Source: an uncultured Sphingomonas sp. (lineage in GTDB: Bacteria > Pseudomonadota > Alphaproteobacteria > Sphingomonadales > Sphingomonadaceae). Taken from it: 64,000 nucleotides of DNA. A model generated the notes under the pieces. The model did not search any database, was not told where the DNA came from, and saw only the letters and a list, made by a program, of their open reading frames with translations. Positions 1 through 9,455 of the stretch are shown here, piece after piece; the stretch's first letter is position 1, and each line of letters starts with the position of its first letter. The stretch spans positions 1 through 64,000 of the forward strand of contig NZ_CAJYQD010000039.1 of NCBI RefSeq assembly GCF_913776855.1, written 5' to 3'. The position numbers were made by a program, and so were the translations under genes.

Positions 1-75
1 GTACAGGTTGACGTTCATGCCGATTTCGCCCGATCCGCCGAGCGCGACGAAGAGCAGTTCTTTCTTTGGTGTCAC
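1..75 (-). CDS. rnj: Ribonuclease J, N-terminal fragment (runs off left edge)
   Basis: Only the first 25 codons are in the window. They read (V/M)TPKKELLFVALGGSGEIGMN, the usual N-terminus of bacterial ribonuclease J, a metallo-beta-lactamase/beta-CASP RNase that processes and degrades RNA. The start is GTG, because an in-frame TGA lies immediately upstream. It sits about 50 nt after coaX on the same strand, matching the nuo-birA-coaX-rnj order usual in sphingomonads. It is absent from the ORF track because it is truncated and short. Identity rests on the N-terminal motif plus synteny. Confidence 0.85.
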   Translation of the reverse strand, partial: MTPKKELLFVALGGSGEIGMNVNLY

Positions 76-123
76 TCAATTTCTTTCAATGCCCGCGCCC
101 ATTCGCGGGTTCGGTTTGCTTCG

Positions 124-912
124 TTACGTTGCTGCAGTGATATGGGTGCGGCGCCACAGCATCGCCAGTCCCGTGATGGTCAGGTCCTGTTCGACCTGGT
201 CGAACACCTGCGTATGTTTTTCGAAAAGGATCGCCAGACCGCCGGTGGCGATCACGCGGACCGGGCGGCCGATTTCCGCCTTCATCCGCGCGACCAGCCC
301 CTCGATCATCGCGATATAGCCCCAATAGATGCCGATGTGCATCTGGTCCGCGGTATTGCGACCAATGACGCTGGTCGACGCCGGCGCCTCGATCGCGATG
401 CGCGGCAGCTTTGCAGCGGCGGTCACCAGCGCGTCGAGCGACAGGTTGATGCCCGGCGCGATGATCCCGCCTTTATAGGCACCAGAATAGTCGACCACGT
501 CGAACGTAGCCGCCGTACCGAAATCGACGACGATCAGGTCGCCGGGATGCGCCGCATGCGCCGCGATCGCGTTCAGCGCGCGGTCGGCACCGACCGTCTG
601 CGGTTCCTCGACATCCAATGCGATACCGAACGCCGCAGCACCCCGCCCCGCGACCAGCGCCTCGACGCCGAAATACTTGATCGCCAGCACCTCGAGATTG
701 TGGAGCGCGCGCGGCACCACCGTCCCGATGATGACCGCGTCCACCGCCGAACGATCCCGCCCGTCAAGCGCCAGCAGCTGGCTGAGCCATACCGCATATT
801 CATCGGCCGTCCGGCGCGGATCAGTCGCGATGCGCCAACGCGCGACGATCGTCTCATCGTCGACCAGCGCGAATACGATATTGGTATTGCCGGCGTCGAT
901 CGCTAGCAGCAT
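124..912 (-). CDS. coaX: Type III pantothenate kinase
   Basis: CoaX phosphorylates pantothenate in the first step of coenzyme A synthesis; the type III enzyme is an ASKHA-fold kinase needing a monovalent cation. The protein starts [19 protein letters not shown], where DxGNTN is the phosphate-binding motif. It also has [11 protein letters not shown] near residue 128 and a GGII/GxxxS stretch. The track ORF begins 36 codons upstream, but the ATG at 912 has a GAGG Shine-Dalgarno and gives 262 residues, normal for the family. It lies about 110 nt after birA at the tail of the nuo operon, presumably co-transcribed. The kinase call is secure. Confidence 0.95.
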   Translation of the reverse strand: MLLAIDAGNTNIVFALVDDETIVARWRIATDPRRTADEYAVWLSQLLALDGRDRSAVDAVIIGTVVPRALHNLEVLAIKYFGVEALVAGRGAAAFGIALDVEEPQTVGADRALNAIAAHAAHPGDLIVVDFGTAATFDVVDYSGAYKGGIIAPGINLSLDALVTAAAKLPRIAIEAPASTSVIGRNTADQMHIGIYWGYIAMIEGLVARMKAEIGRPVRVIATGGLAILFEKHTQVFDQVEQDLTITGLAMLWRRTHITAAT

Positions 913-1023
913 CGAATTTCCTCGCCATGCCCGAACGGCACGCCCTGCCCTGCGGTAGAGGTTGCGCCGACCGACCACAAGGACCGCGTGTGATTGCAAC
1001 ACGGCAGGTTCTGGCTGCAATGG

Positions 1024-1755
1024 TCAGGCAAAGACGTCGCCCGCATGGATCAGCGTTGTAGCGCCATCGCGATCGACCAAGCGCAACGCACCGTCCGCAT
1101 TGACGCCGTCGAACGTCCCTTCGCACTGCCCGCCATCGGGCAGGCGAACCCGCAGCGTCGTACCGCGCGGATGCGCCATCGCCTCCCACGCCGCACGGAC
1201 GCTTGGCAGGTCGTTGCCGCGCCACCGCTCGAGCCAATGGGAAAAACGTTCGCGCAGCAAATCCAGTAGCGCCGCAGGGGTGACCGCAACGCCCTGTGCC
1301 GCCAGGCTCGTGGTCGGTCGATCGGCAAGATCGGGATGGGTCGCGACATTGACGCCGAAGCCGATCACCACCGCGTCACCGGCACCCCGTTCCAGCAGGA
1401 TACCGGACAGCTTCGCGCCCGAGACCAGCAGATCGTTCGGCCATTTTATCATCGCCCGTCCTGGCGCAACGACCGACACCGCTTCGGCCAACGCCACCGC
1501 TGCGACCAAGGTCAGCGTCGGCGCAGCGGGATCGCCCGGTCGCAGCCGAACGATCGTACTGGCAAACAGGTTACCATCCCCATCCGCCCAGCGACGTCCG
1601 ACCCGGCCCCGCCCGGCAACCTGTCGTTGCGCGCGGAGCCAGAGACCTTCTTCGGCGCCCGCTTCCGCTGCGGCGAGCAGGTCGACATTGGTCGACCCCG
1701 TCTCGCCAACGACACGAACCGTCAGAACAACGCCCGTGCGGCAGCCAGCGACCAC
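1024..1755 (-). CDS. birA: Biotin--[acetyl-CoA-carboxylase] ligase, monofunctional BirA
   Basis: The enzyme activates biotin to biotinyl-5'-AMP and transfers it to biotin carboxyl carrier protein. The conserved GSTN (near residue 19), GRGRxGRxW and KWPNDLL motifs and the C-terminal SH3-like domain are visible. At 243 residues it lacks the N-terminal winged-helix domain of E. coli BirA, so it should not act as a bio-operon repressor. The start is GTG and overlaps the 3' end of nuoN by 34 nt; a slightly downstream start is possible. The nuoN-birA-coaX order is common in alphaproteobacteria. Biotin synthesis genes bioFDA lie 58 kb away in the same window. Confidence 0.93.
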   Translation of the reverse strand: MVAGCRTGVVLTVRVVGETGSTNVDLLAAAEAGAEEGLWLRAQRQVAGRGRVGRRWADGDGNLFASTIVRLRPGDPAAPTLTLVAAVALAEAVSVVAPGRAMIKWPNDLLVSGAKLSGILLERGAGDAVVIGFGVNVATHPDLADRPTTSLAAQGVAVTPAALLDLLRERFSHWLERWRGNDLPSVRAAWEAMAHPRGTTLRVRLPDGGQCEGTFDGVNADGALRLVDRDGATTLIHAGDVFA

Positions 1756-3167
1756 GCCGAAAGCGGCGCGATCAGGAACAGGCTGACCGGCGAAATGACG
1801 ATGGCAGCGGCCAGCGTCAGCCCGCCTTCAACCAGCGCCGGTTCACGACCAAACGCGGGGGCAGGCTCGTCGAAATACATCGTCTTGACCACGCGCAGGT
1901 AATAGAATGCGCCGATCGTCGATGCCGCGATACCGATCACCGCCAGCGACAACAGGCCCGCCTGCACCGCTGCCTCGAACACCGCGTACTTCGCCCAGAA
2001 GCCGAACAGCGGCGGGATACCGGCGAGCGAGAACATGAAGATCATCAGCGCGAACGCCAGTGCCGGCCGCGTCCGCGACAGGCCCGCCAAGCTGGCGACG
2101 GTTTCGACCGGCTGTCCATTCTCATCGCGCATCTGCAATACGATCAGGAACGATCCGAGCGTCATGACAACATAGACGGCAAGGTAGAACAGCACGCCCG
2201 CAACGCCCTGCGCCGAACCGGCGGCGAGGCCGATCAGCGCGAAGCCGACATTGTTGATCGACGAATAGGCAAGCAGGCGCTTGATATTCTTCTGCCCGAT
2301 CGCACCGACCGCACCCAGGACGATCGAAGCAAGTGCGGCGAAGATCACGATCTGGCGCCATTCGAGGACCGCCGGCCCCATCGCCTCGACCGCGACACGC
2401 AGCGCCATCGCCATCGCCGCGACCTTGGGCGCCGATGCGAAAAAGGCGGTCACCGGGGTCGGCGCGCCTTCATACACGTCGGGCGTCCACATGTGGAACG
2501 GTACTGCCGCCAGCTTGAACGCAAGCCCTGCGAACACGAACACCAGGCCGAACAGTAGGCCCATGTTGCGCGGACCGGCATAGGCGACAGCGATGTCGCT
2601 GAACAGCGTCGTGCCGGCGAAGCCATATACCAGGCTGACGCCGTAGAGCAGGATGCCCGATGCCAAGGCCCCCAGCACGAAATATTTCAGGCCAGCCTCT
2701 GCCGAGCGCGTGTCGCGGCGCATGAAACTGGCAAGGACATAGGCCGCAAGGCTCTGCAGTTCGAGGCCGACATAGAGCAGCAGCAGGTCGGACGCCGACA
2801 CCATCATGCCCATGCCGCAGGCCGACAACAGGATCAGCACCGGATATTCGGGCTTCAGGTCGTCCCCGCTGGTCCGTTGGAAGAAACGTGGAGCAATGAT
2901 GATCGCGACTGCCGAGGCGAGGTAGATCAGCACCTTCGCAAAGGCCGCGAACGCATCGGCACGATACATGCCGTCGAATGCGGTGGCCCCCGACGACCCA
3001 TTGCCGACCAGCGCAACACCCGCCCCGGCAAGGACGAAGACCGCGGCGATGCTCACACCGCGCGCTGCCGCCTGCTTGCCCCACGCCGATACCAGCATCA
3101 GGACGATCGCCCCGACTGCCAGCACCAGTTCGGGCAGCGTCATCGAAAGTTGTTCGGCGTAGCTCAT
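1722..3167 (-). CDS. nuoN: NADH-quinone oxidoreductase subunit N
   Basis: This is an antiporter-like membrane-arm subunit of complex I that takes part in proton pumping. The 481 residues are almost entirely hydrophobic, with about 14 predicted transmembrane helices. Mrp-antiporter signatures include KLAAVPFHMWTPDVYEGAP and the conserved Lys in the QKNIKRLLAYSSI stretch. Length is normal for NuoN. Its start overlaps the nuoM stop by one base (TGATG), which implies translational coupling. It is the last nuo gene and is followed by birA and coaX on the same strand. Confidence 0.98.
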   Translation of the reverse strand: MSYAEQLSMTLPELVLAVGAIVLMLVSAWGKQAAARGVSIAAVFVLAGAGVALVGNGSSGATAFDGMYRADAFAAFAKVLIYLASAVAIIIAPRFFQRTSGDDLKPEYPVLILLSACGMGMMVSASDLLLLYVGLELQSLAAYVLASFMRRDTRSAEAGLKYFVLGALASGILLYGVSLVYGFAGTTLFSDIAVAYAGPRNMGLLFGLVFVFAGLAFKLAAVPFHMWTPDVYEGAPTPVTAFFASAPKVAAMAMALRVAVEAMGPAVLEWRQIVIFAALASIVLGAVGAIGQKNIKRLLAYSSINNVGFALIGLAAGSAQGVAGVLFYLAVYVVMTLGSFLIVLQMRDENGQPVETVASLAGLSRTRPALAFALMIFMFSLAGIPPLFGFWAKYAVFEAAVQAGLLSLAVIGIAASTIGAFYYLRVVKTMYFDEPAPAFGREPALVEGGLTLAAAIVISPVSLFLIAPLSAWSLAAARALF

Positions 3168-4732
3168 CAGTGCAATTCCCCGTGCGCCGCAGCCGCGCCC
3201 GTTTCATGTTCCGCGACCTTCGCCGCTGCCGCCGCCGGATTGCCCGGTGTCGGCCGTGAATCCGATGCCGGCGTGGCGCGCTCGATCCGCGCGACCAGCA
3301 GGCCGACATCCTTGCGCATCGGTGCCATGAAGCTTTCCGGGTAGACACCCATCCACAGCACGACCGCCGCGATCGGCGCCAGAAGCGCCAGTTCGCGCAT
3401 CGACACGTCCGGCATCGCCTTCACATCGTCATGCACCAGATCACCCAGCGCGATGCGACGATAGAGGTACAGCGAATAAGCTGCGCCCAGAATGATGCCG
3501 GTCGTGCAGATCAGCGCCGCCCACGTCGAAAGCTGATACGTGCCGGCAAGGCTCAGGAACTCGCCGACGAAGCCCGACGTACCCGGCAGACCGATCGACG
3601 CCATCGTGAACAACAGGAAGAACACGGCATAGCGTGGCATGTTGATCGCCAGACCGCCGTACCGCACGATTTCCCGCGTATGCAGCCGGTCGTAGATGAT
3701 GCCGACGCACAGGAACAGCGCACCCGACACCAAGCCGTGGCTGAGCATCACGATCATCGCACCTTCGATGCCCTGCTGGTTGAAGGCGAACAGGCCGATG
3801 GTCACGATCGCCATGTGCGCGACCGACGAATAGGCAATCAGCTTCTTCATGTCCGACTGCACCAGCGCGACGAGCGAGGTGTAGACGACAGCCACCGCCG
3901 ACAGTCCGAGGATCAGCCAGGTCAGCTGGCCCGAGGCTTCCGGGAACATCGGGATAGAGAAGCGCAGGAAACCATAGCCGCCAAGCTTCAGGAGCACGCC
4001 CGCCAGGATGACCGAGCCGGCGGTCGGCGCCTGCACGTGCGCGTCGGGCAACCAGGTGTGGACCGGCCACATCGGCATCTTGACCGCGAACGACGCAAAG
4101 AATGCCAGCCACAGCCACGTCTGGACATGTGCCGGGAAGTCATAGGCCATCAGCGTCGGGATGTCCGACGTACCGGCCGTCTGGATCATGTAGATCATCG
4201 CGATCAGCATGAGCAGCGAACCGAGCAGCGTGTACAGGAAGAACTTGTACGACGCGTAGATGCGGTTCGCCCCGCCCCAGATGCCGATGATGAGATACAT
4301 CGGGATCAGGCCGGCCTCGAAGAAGACATAGAACAGCAGCAGGTCCTGCGCTGCGAAGGTGCCGATCATCAGCACTTCGACGGTCAGGAACAGCGCCATA
4401 TATTCGGGCACGCGATTGGTGACCGACTTCCACGACGCACCGATGCAGATCGGCATGAGGAACACGCTGAGCATGATCAGCATCAGCGCAAAGCCGTCGA
4501 TGCCGAGCGCGTAACGGAAGACGCCGAAGTTGCCGAGCGCCGGCGCTTCGACGAACTGCCACTGTGCGCCGCCAATGTCATAATTCGCCCAGAGCAGCAC
4601 GCCCAGCGCGAGATTGACCAGCGTGGCGATCAGCGCCGTCCAGCGCGCCCCATTCGCCGATACGAACAGGCACAGCATCGCTGCGACCGCCGGTACCAGC
4701 AGCATCACCGACAGGATCGGGAAGCCGTTCAC
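3167..4732 (-). CDS. nuoM: NADH-quinone oxidoreductase subunit M
   Basis: This is the second antiporter-like subunit of the complex I membrane arm. It has 521 residues and about 14 transmembrane helices. The family signatures FAVKMPMWPVHTWLPDAHVQAP (the transmembrane Lys/His channel) and SDMKKLIAYSSVAHM are present. The conserved glutamate region FFEAGLIPMYLIIG sits near residue 145. The C-terminal tail is polar and Ala/Glu-rich. The gene is 37 nt downstream of nuoL and ends one base inside nuoN. Nothing about it is unusual for the family. Confidence 0.98.
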   Translation of the reverse strand: MNGFPILSVMLLVPAVAAMLCLFVSANGARWTALIATLVNLALGVLLWANYDIGGAQWQFVEAPALGNFGVFRYALGIDGFALMLIMLSVFLMPICIGASWKSVTNRVPEYMALFLTVEVLMIGTFAAQDLLLFYVFFEAGLIPMYLIIGIWGGANRIYASYKFFLYTLLGSLLMLIAMIYMIQTAGTSDIPTLMAYDFPAHVQTWLWLAFFASFAVKMPMWPVHTWLPDAHVQAPTAGSVILAGVLLKLGGYGFLRFSIPMFPEASGQLTWLILGLSAVAVVYTSLVALVQSDMKKLIAYSSVAHMAIVTIGLFAFNQQGIEGAMIVMLSHGLVSGALFLCVGIIYDRLHTREIVRYGGLAINMPRYAVFFLLFTMASIGLPGTSGFVGEFLSLAGTYQLSTWAALICTTGIILGAAYSLYLYRRIALGDLVHDDVKAMPDVSMRELALLAPIAAVVLWMGVYPESFMAPMRKDVGLLVARIERATPASDSRPTPGNPAAAAAKVAEHETGAAAAHGELH

Positions 4733-4769
4733 GAGTTATTCCCCCGAACCAATTGCTTGAAACCGCGCA

Positions 4770-6857
4770 TCACGACGCGATCGCCCAGGTAACCGCCGCC
4801 GTCAGGCCGATCAGCATGACGAAGGCATAGGTGTAGAGATAGCCGGTCTGCATCCTGACCGCGAGGCGGCTCGACAGGCCGACCACCGCCGCCGACCCGT
4901 CCGGACCAAAGCGGTTGATCGTCTGTTCATCGCCACGCTTCCAGAAGAAGCGGCCGAGCGCGAATGCCGGACGAACGAAGAGCAGGTGATACAGCTCGTC
5001 TAGATACCATTTGTTGAGCAGGAAGCGGTGCAGAACGCGGAACGTATCCGCAATGGCCGCCGCCGTGCCCGGACGGATGATATAGACATAGAGCGCGCTC
5101 ACCAGCCCGATCAGCATGACGATCGTCGCGGCCAGCTTTACCAGCATCGGCACGCCATGCATAGCGTGCATCAGATGCTCGTTGTAGAACAGGCTGCCCT
5201 TCCAGAAGGCCTCACCCGCATCGCCACCGATGAACCAGTGGTTGAACACATAGCCAGCGGCCACCGCGCCAACTGTCAGCACGATCAGCGGGATGAGCAT
5301 CACGATCGGGCTTTCGTGCGGGTGGTAGCCTGCCATGCCCTCGGCCACGTCGCTCGCATGGGCGTCATGAGTCGACGGAGCATCGCCCGCATCTTCCGCC
5401 GCCGGATGTGCGTCGTGGTGGGCGTGATCGTCATGGCCATGGTGGCCATGCGCTTCATGCACCGCGTGCTGGATATGCTCCGACCCCGCCCAGCGCGGAC
5501 GCCCGAAGAAGGTCAGGAACATCAGCCGCCACGAATAGAAGCTCGTCAACAGCGCGGCAAAGGTCCCGACATAAAAGGCACCATAGCCCCGCGGACCTGC
5601 CGCCCACGCCGCTTCGAGGATCGCGTCCTTCGAGTGGTAGCCCGCGAAACCGCCGACTTCGTAGATACCAACACCGGTGATCGCGAGCGTGCCCGCCATC
5701 ATCGCCCAGAAGGTCAGTGGGATATGCTTCCGCAGACCGCCATAATAACGCATGTCCTGTTCGTGGTGCATTGCATGGATGACCGAACCGGCGCCGAGGA
5801 ACAGCAACGCCTTGAAGAAGGCGTGGGTGAACAGGTGGAACATCGCTGCGCCATAGGCACCGACACCCGCCGCAAAGAACATATAGCCCAGCTGCGAACA
5901 GGTCGAATAGGCGATGACGCGCTTGATGTCGGTCTGCACCAGGCCGATCGTCGCCGCAAACAGGCAGGTCGCGGCACCGACGGCCGTCACCACCGCCAGC
6001 GCGGTCGGCGAGGTTTCGAACATCGGCGACAGACGGCACACCATGAACACGCCGGCGGTGACCATCGTCGCCGCGTGGATCAGCGCCGACACCGGGGTCG
6101 GGCCTTCCATCGCGTCCGGCAACCACGTGTGGAGCCCCAACTGTGCCGACTTACCCATCGCGCCGACGAACAGCAGCAGGCAGAGCACGGTCATCGTGTC
6201 TGCGCGGAACCACAGGAAACCGATGGTCGAACCGGCCATCGATGGCGCCGCCTGTAGGATCTCAGGGATCGAAATCGTGCCGAACACCAGATAGGTGCCG
6301 AAGATGCCGAGCATAAAGCCAAGGTCGCCGACGCGGTTGACGACGAACGCCTTGATCGCGGCGGCGTTGGCCGAGGGCTTGCGGAACCAGAAACCGATCA
6401 GCAGGTACGACGCCAGGCCGACGCCTTCCCAACCGAAGAACATCTGCACCAGGTTGTTCGCGGTCACGAGCATCAGCATCGCGAAGGTGAACAGCGACAG
6501 ATAGGCAAAGAACCGCGGCTGATCGGGATCCTCGCTCATATAGCCCCAGCTATACAGGTGGACCAACGCCGACACGCTGGTGATGACGACCAGCATGACC
6601 GCGGTCAACGCATCGACCCGCAATTCCCAGGCGATGTCCATGCCGCCCGACACGATCCAGGTCGACACGGGCGCTACATTCGCCTGGGCCGTGCCGGTCA
6701 GGAACGGGATAAAGATAGACCACGACAGCCCGGCGGCTGCCAGCAGGCCGGCGGTGGTAATGATCTTCGGCACCGTGATGCCGAACGCGCGGTTCGACAG
6801 CCCCGCCACGATCGACGCCAGCAGCGGCAGGAACACGACGATATGGATGGCACTCAC
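4770..6857 (-). CDS. nuoL: NADH-quinone oxidoreductase subunit L
   Basis: NuoL is the distal proton-pumping subunit of complex I and carries the long lateral helix HL. The 695-residue protein contains the antiporter signatures GKSAQLGLHTWLPDAMEGPTPVSALIHAATMV and TDIKRVIAYSTCSQLGYM. A striking His/Asp/Ala-rich insertion lies at about residues 455-510, just after the FFGRPRW motif, in a loop facing the aqueous phase. It holds more than a dozen histidines and could bind metal. The gene follows nuoK by 34 nt. Only the His-rich loop is out of the ordinary. Confidence 0.98.
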   Translation of the reverse strand: MSAIHIVVFLPLLASIVAGLSNRAFGITVPKIITTAGLLAAAGLSWSIFIPFLTGTAQANVAPVSTWIVSGGMDIAWELRVDALTAVMLVVITSVSALVHLYSWGYMSEDPDQPRFFAYLSLFTFAMLMLVTANNLVQMFFGWEGVGLASYLLIGFWFRKPSANAAAIKAFVVNRVGDLGFMLGIFGTYLVFGTISIPEILQAAPSMAGSTIGFLWFRADTMTVLCLLLFVGAMGKSAQLGLHTWLPDAMEGPTPVSALIHAATMVTAGVFMVCRLSPMFETSPTALAVVTAVGAATCLFAATIGLVQTDIKRVIAYSTCSQLGYMFFAAGVGAYGAAMFHLFTHAFFKALLFLGAGSVIHAMHHEQDMRYYGGLRKHIPLTFWAMMAGTLAITGVGIYEVGGFAGYHSKDAILEAAWAAGPRGYGAFYVGTFAALLTSFYSWRLMFLTFFGRPRWAGSEHIQHAVHEAHGHHGHDDHAHHDAHPAAEDAGDAPSTHDAHASDVAEGMAGYHPHESPIVMLIPLIVLTVGAVAAGYVFNHWFIGGDAGEAFWKGSLFYNEHLMHAMHGVPMLVKLAATIVMLIGLVSALYVYIIRPGTAAAIADTFRVLHRFLLNKWYLDELYHLLFVRPAFALGRFFWKRGDEQTINRFGPDGSAAVVGLSSRLAVRMQTGYLYTYAFVMLIGLTAAVTWAIAS

Positions 6858-6891
6858 GAAAGCACCCCCGAAACCCGAAAAGCCACCGGCA

Positions 6892-7197
6892 TCACCCCTT
6901 CATCCGGTTGACGTCGTCGACCGCGATGGAACCGCGACCACGGAAATAGATGACCATGATGGCCAGCCCGATCGCGCTCTCACCGGCGGCGACCGCAAGG
7001 ACGAACATCGCGAAAATCTGCCCGACCAGATCGCCCAGCTGCGCCGAGAAGGCGACGAAGTTGATGTTCACCGCCAGCAGGATCAGTTCGATCGACATCA
7101 GGATGACGATCAGGTTCTTCCGGTTGAGGAAGATGCCGAGCACGCCCAGCGTGAACAGGATCGCCGCGACGACCAGATAATGGGTAAGACCGATCAC
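6892..7197 (-). CDS. nuoK: NADH-quinone oxidoreductase subunit K
   Basis: This is a small three-helix subunit of the membrane arm. Its conserved intramembrane glutamates belong to the proton path ([17 protein letters not shown] and [13 protein letters not shown] in this sequence). Length is 101 residues, exactly typical. Its start overlaps the nuoJ stop by 4 nt (ATGA), so the two are translationally coupled. Confidence 0.98.
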   Translation of the reverse strand: MIGLTHYLVVAAILFTLGVLGIFLNRKNLIVILMSIELILLAVNINFVAFSAQLGDLVGQIFAMFVLAVAAGESAIGLAIMVIYFRGRGSIAVDDVNRMKG

Positions 7198-7805
7198 AGC
7201 TCGACCCCCTGCCCGATGGGCTGATTGACGTTACGGATCGCATCCTTGGCGCGACGATTGATCTGGCGGTTGATATTCTGCGCCTTGGCATCCGCCCGCT
7301 TGCGCTGGGTCAGCACGATTGCCCCAATCATCGCGACCAGCAGCACCAGTCCGACGCCTTCGAAGACGTAGAGGTAGCGCGTGTAGAGCAGCCGCCCGAT
7401 CGCCTCGATATTCGGCACCGCCGCGTCGGTCGGGGCGATCCGCTTCGCGAGATCGATCCGCGCCGCGCTCCAGGCATAGGCGCCGACGACCAGTTCGACC
7501 GCCAGCAGCACCGCAAGGGCAAGGCCGGCGGGCAGATAGCGAACGAACCCGGCGCGCAGTTCGGTGAAGTCGATGTCGAGCATCATCACCACGAACAGGA
7601 ACAGCACCGCGACCGCGCCGACATAGACGATGACCAGCAGCATCGCGATGAATTCGGCGCCGCACAGCACCATCAGGCCGGCCGCGTTGAAGAAGGCGAG
7701 GATCAGCCACAGCACCGAATGGACCGGATTGCGCGACGTGATCGTCAACGCGGCCGATGCCACCACGATCGTGGCGAACAGATAGAAGGCGAGTGTCTGG
7801 ATCAC
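7194..7805 (-). CDS. nuoJ: NADH-quinone oxidoreductase subunit J
   Basis: This is a five-helix membrane subunit near the quinone site (ND6 homologue). N-terminal helices such as [20 protein letters not shown] and the conserved [29 protein letters not shown] segment, which contains the pi-bulge helix of the family, are present. It has 203 residues with a basic C-terminal tail. A 112-nt gap separates it from nuoI, the largest gap in the nuo operon, and the gap contains no other gene. Confidence 0.98.
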   Translation of the reverse strand: MIQTLAFYLFATIVVASAALTITSRNPVHSVLWLILAFFNAAGLMVLCGAEFIAMLLVIVYVGAVAVLFLFVVMMLDIDFTELRAGFVRYLPAGLALAVLLAVELVVGAYAWSAARIDLAKRIAPTDAAVPNIEAIGRLLYTRYLYVFEGVGLVLLVAMIGAIVLTQRKRADAKAQNINRQINRRAKDAIRNVNQPIGQGVEL

Positions 7806-7917
7806 GAGCGCTGCTCTTCCCCCTGCCCGCCCCGCGCGGAAGTGCGGGACGAAACGCTAATCGAATTGCCGGCGAAGCGAACCGTTTCGCCCCCGCCGGT
7901 ACGGAACATGCGCGCCA

Positions 7918-8403
7918 TTACCGGTAGGGCGCGTCGCTCGCAAGGTTCGCCGCAATCGCGCGTTCCCAGCGGTCACCATTCGCGAGCAGCTTGTCCTTGT
8001 GATAGATCAGCTCTTCGCGGGTTTCGGTGGCGAATTCGAAATTCGGCCCCTCGACGATCGCATCGACAGGACATGCTTCCTGGCACAGCCCGCAATAGAT
8101 GCACTTGGTCATGTCGATGTCGTAGCGCGTGGTACGGCGGCTGCCGTCTTCGCGCGGTTCGGCCTCGATCGTGATCGCCAGCGCCGGGCACACCGCCTCG
8201 CACAGCTTGCAAGCGATGCAGCGCTCTTCCCCGTTGGGATAGCGACGCAGCGCGTGTTCGCCGCGGAAGCGCGGGCTCAGCGGGTTCTTCTCATACGGGT
8301 AGTTGATCGTCGCCTTGGGCTTGAAGAAATACCGCAGCGTCAGCGCATGGGCCTTCACGAACTCCCACAGGGTGAACGATCGGATGGTCTGGGCGATACT
8401 CAT
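7918..8403 (-). CDS. nuoI: NADH-quinone oxidoreductase subunit I (two 4Fe-4S)
   Basis: This is a peripheral-arm ferredoxin-like subunit carrying clusters N6a and N6b, which pass electrons towards NuoB. Two 4Fe-4S motifs are intact: [12 protein letters not shown] near residue 61 and [12 protein letters not shown] near residue 100. Length is 161 residues, as expected, with the amphipathic N-terminus typical of TYKY homologues. The start overlaps nuoH by 4 nt. Confidence 0.98.
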   Translation of the reverse strand: MSIAQTIRSFTLWEFVKAHALTLRYFFKPKATINYPYEKNPLSPRFRGEHALRRYPNGEERCIACKLCEAVCPALAITIEAEPREDGSRRTTRYDIDMTKCIYCGLCQEACPVDAIVEGPNFEFATETREELIYHKDKLLANGDRWERAIAANLASDAPYR

Positions 8404-9455
8404 GCGGGCAGTCCTACGCGCTGGATCATCAGATAACCGGAGATCAGGAAGACAAAGATCAGCGACAGCGGCAGGAAGATCTTCCAGCCCAGCCGCATCA
8501 GCTGGTCATAGCGGTACCGGGGCACCGTCGCCTTGATCCAGCTGAACACGAAGAAGAAGAAGAAGGTCTTCAGCAGGAACCAGATGATTCCGGGCACGAA
8601 GTAGAGCGGCGCCCAGTCGACCGGCGGCAGCCATCCGCCCCAGAACAGCAGCGCATTGAGCGCGCACATCAGGATGACGTTGGCATATTCGCCAAGCCAG
8701 AACAGCGCGAACGCCATCGACGAATATTCGGTCTGATACCCGGCGACCAGCTCCGATTCCGCCTCGGTGAGATCGAACGGCGCGCGTGCGGTTTCGGCGA
8801 GCGACGAGATCAGGAACACCACCGCCATCGGGAACAGCAGCGGATTGAAGCCGAAACCGTTGATGAAGCCGAAGATGTGTGCGCGCTGTTCCAGCACGAT
8901 CGTCGTCAGGTTGAACGACCCGGCCCACAGTACGACCGAGATCAGCACAAAGCCGATCGCGACTTCGTAGGACACCATCTGCGCAGCGGCACGCAGCGCC
9001 GAATAGAAGGGATATTTCGAGTTCGATGCCCAGCCCGAGATGATGACGCCGTACACGCCCAGCGACGATGCCGCGAGAATGTAGAGCAGGCCGACATTGA
9101 TGTCCGCCACCACCACGCCGACATCGAACGGGATCACCGCCCAGACGATCAGCGCGACGGTGAAGGTAATGATCGGGGCGAGCAGGAACAGGCCGCGATT
9201 GGCCGAGGACGGCACGATCGTTTCCTGCAGGAACACCTTCAAGCCGTCGGCGAACGACTGCAGCAGGCCCAGCGGACCGACGACGTTCGGCCCCCGGCGC
9301 AGCGCCATCGCCGCCCAGATCTTGCGATCGGCATAGATGATCATCGCCACCGCCAGCATCAGCGGCAGCGCGATGACCAGAATGCCGATCAGCGTCGCGA
9401 CGGTCCACGCCCAGCCATAGGGCAGGCCGACGGTAGTTTCGAAGAACGAGGTCAC
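8400..9455 (-). CDS. nuoH: NADH-quinone oxidoreductase subunit H
   Basis: This membrane subunit (ND1 homologue) forms most of the quinone-binding channel. It has 351 residues and eight or nine hydrophobic segments. The conserved signatures [19 protein letters not shown] and [25 protein letters not shown] are both present; the second is the acidic loop at the quinone chamber. It overlaps nuoG by 4 nt upstream and nuoI by 4 nt downstream. Confidence 0.98.
   Translation of the reverse strand: MTSFFETTVGLPYGWAWTVATLIGILVIALPLMLAVAMIIYADRKIWAAMALRRGPNVVGPLGLLQSFADGLKVFLQETIVPSSANRGLFLLAPIITFTVALIVWAVIPFDVGVVVADINVGLLYILAASSLGVYGVIISGWASNSKYPFYSALRAAAQMVSYEVAIGFVLISVVLWAGSFNLTTIVLEQRAHIFGFINGFGFNPLLFPMAVVFLISSLAETARAPFDLTEAESELVAGYQTEYSSMAFALFWLGEYANVILMCALNALLFWGGWLPPVDWAPLYFVPGIIWFLLKTFFFFFVFSWIKATVPRYRYDQLMRLGWKIFLPLSLIFVFLISGYLMIQRVGLPA

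Noticed and set aside
3431-4792. Long plus-strand ORFs opposite nuo (for example 453 aa here, 409 aa at 5028, 462 aa at 10130)
   Set aside because: They are antisense shadows of high-GC nuo genes, rich in Arg, His and Gln and without family motifs.
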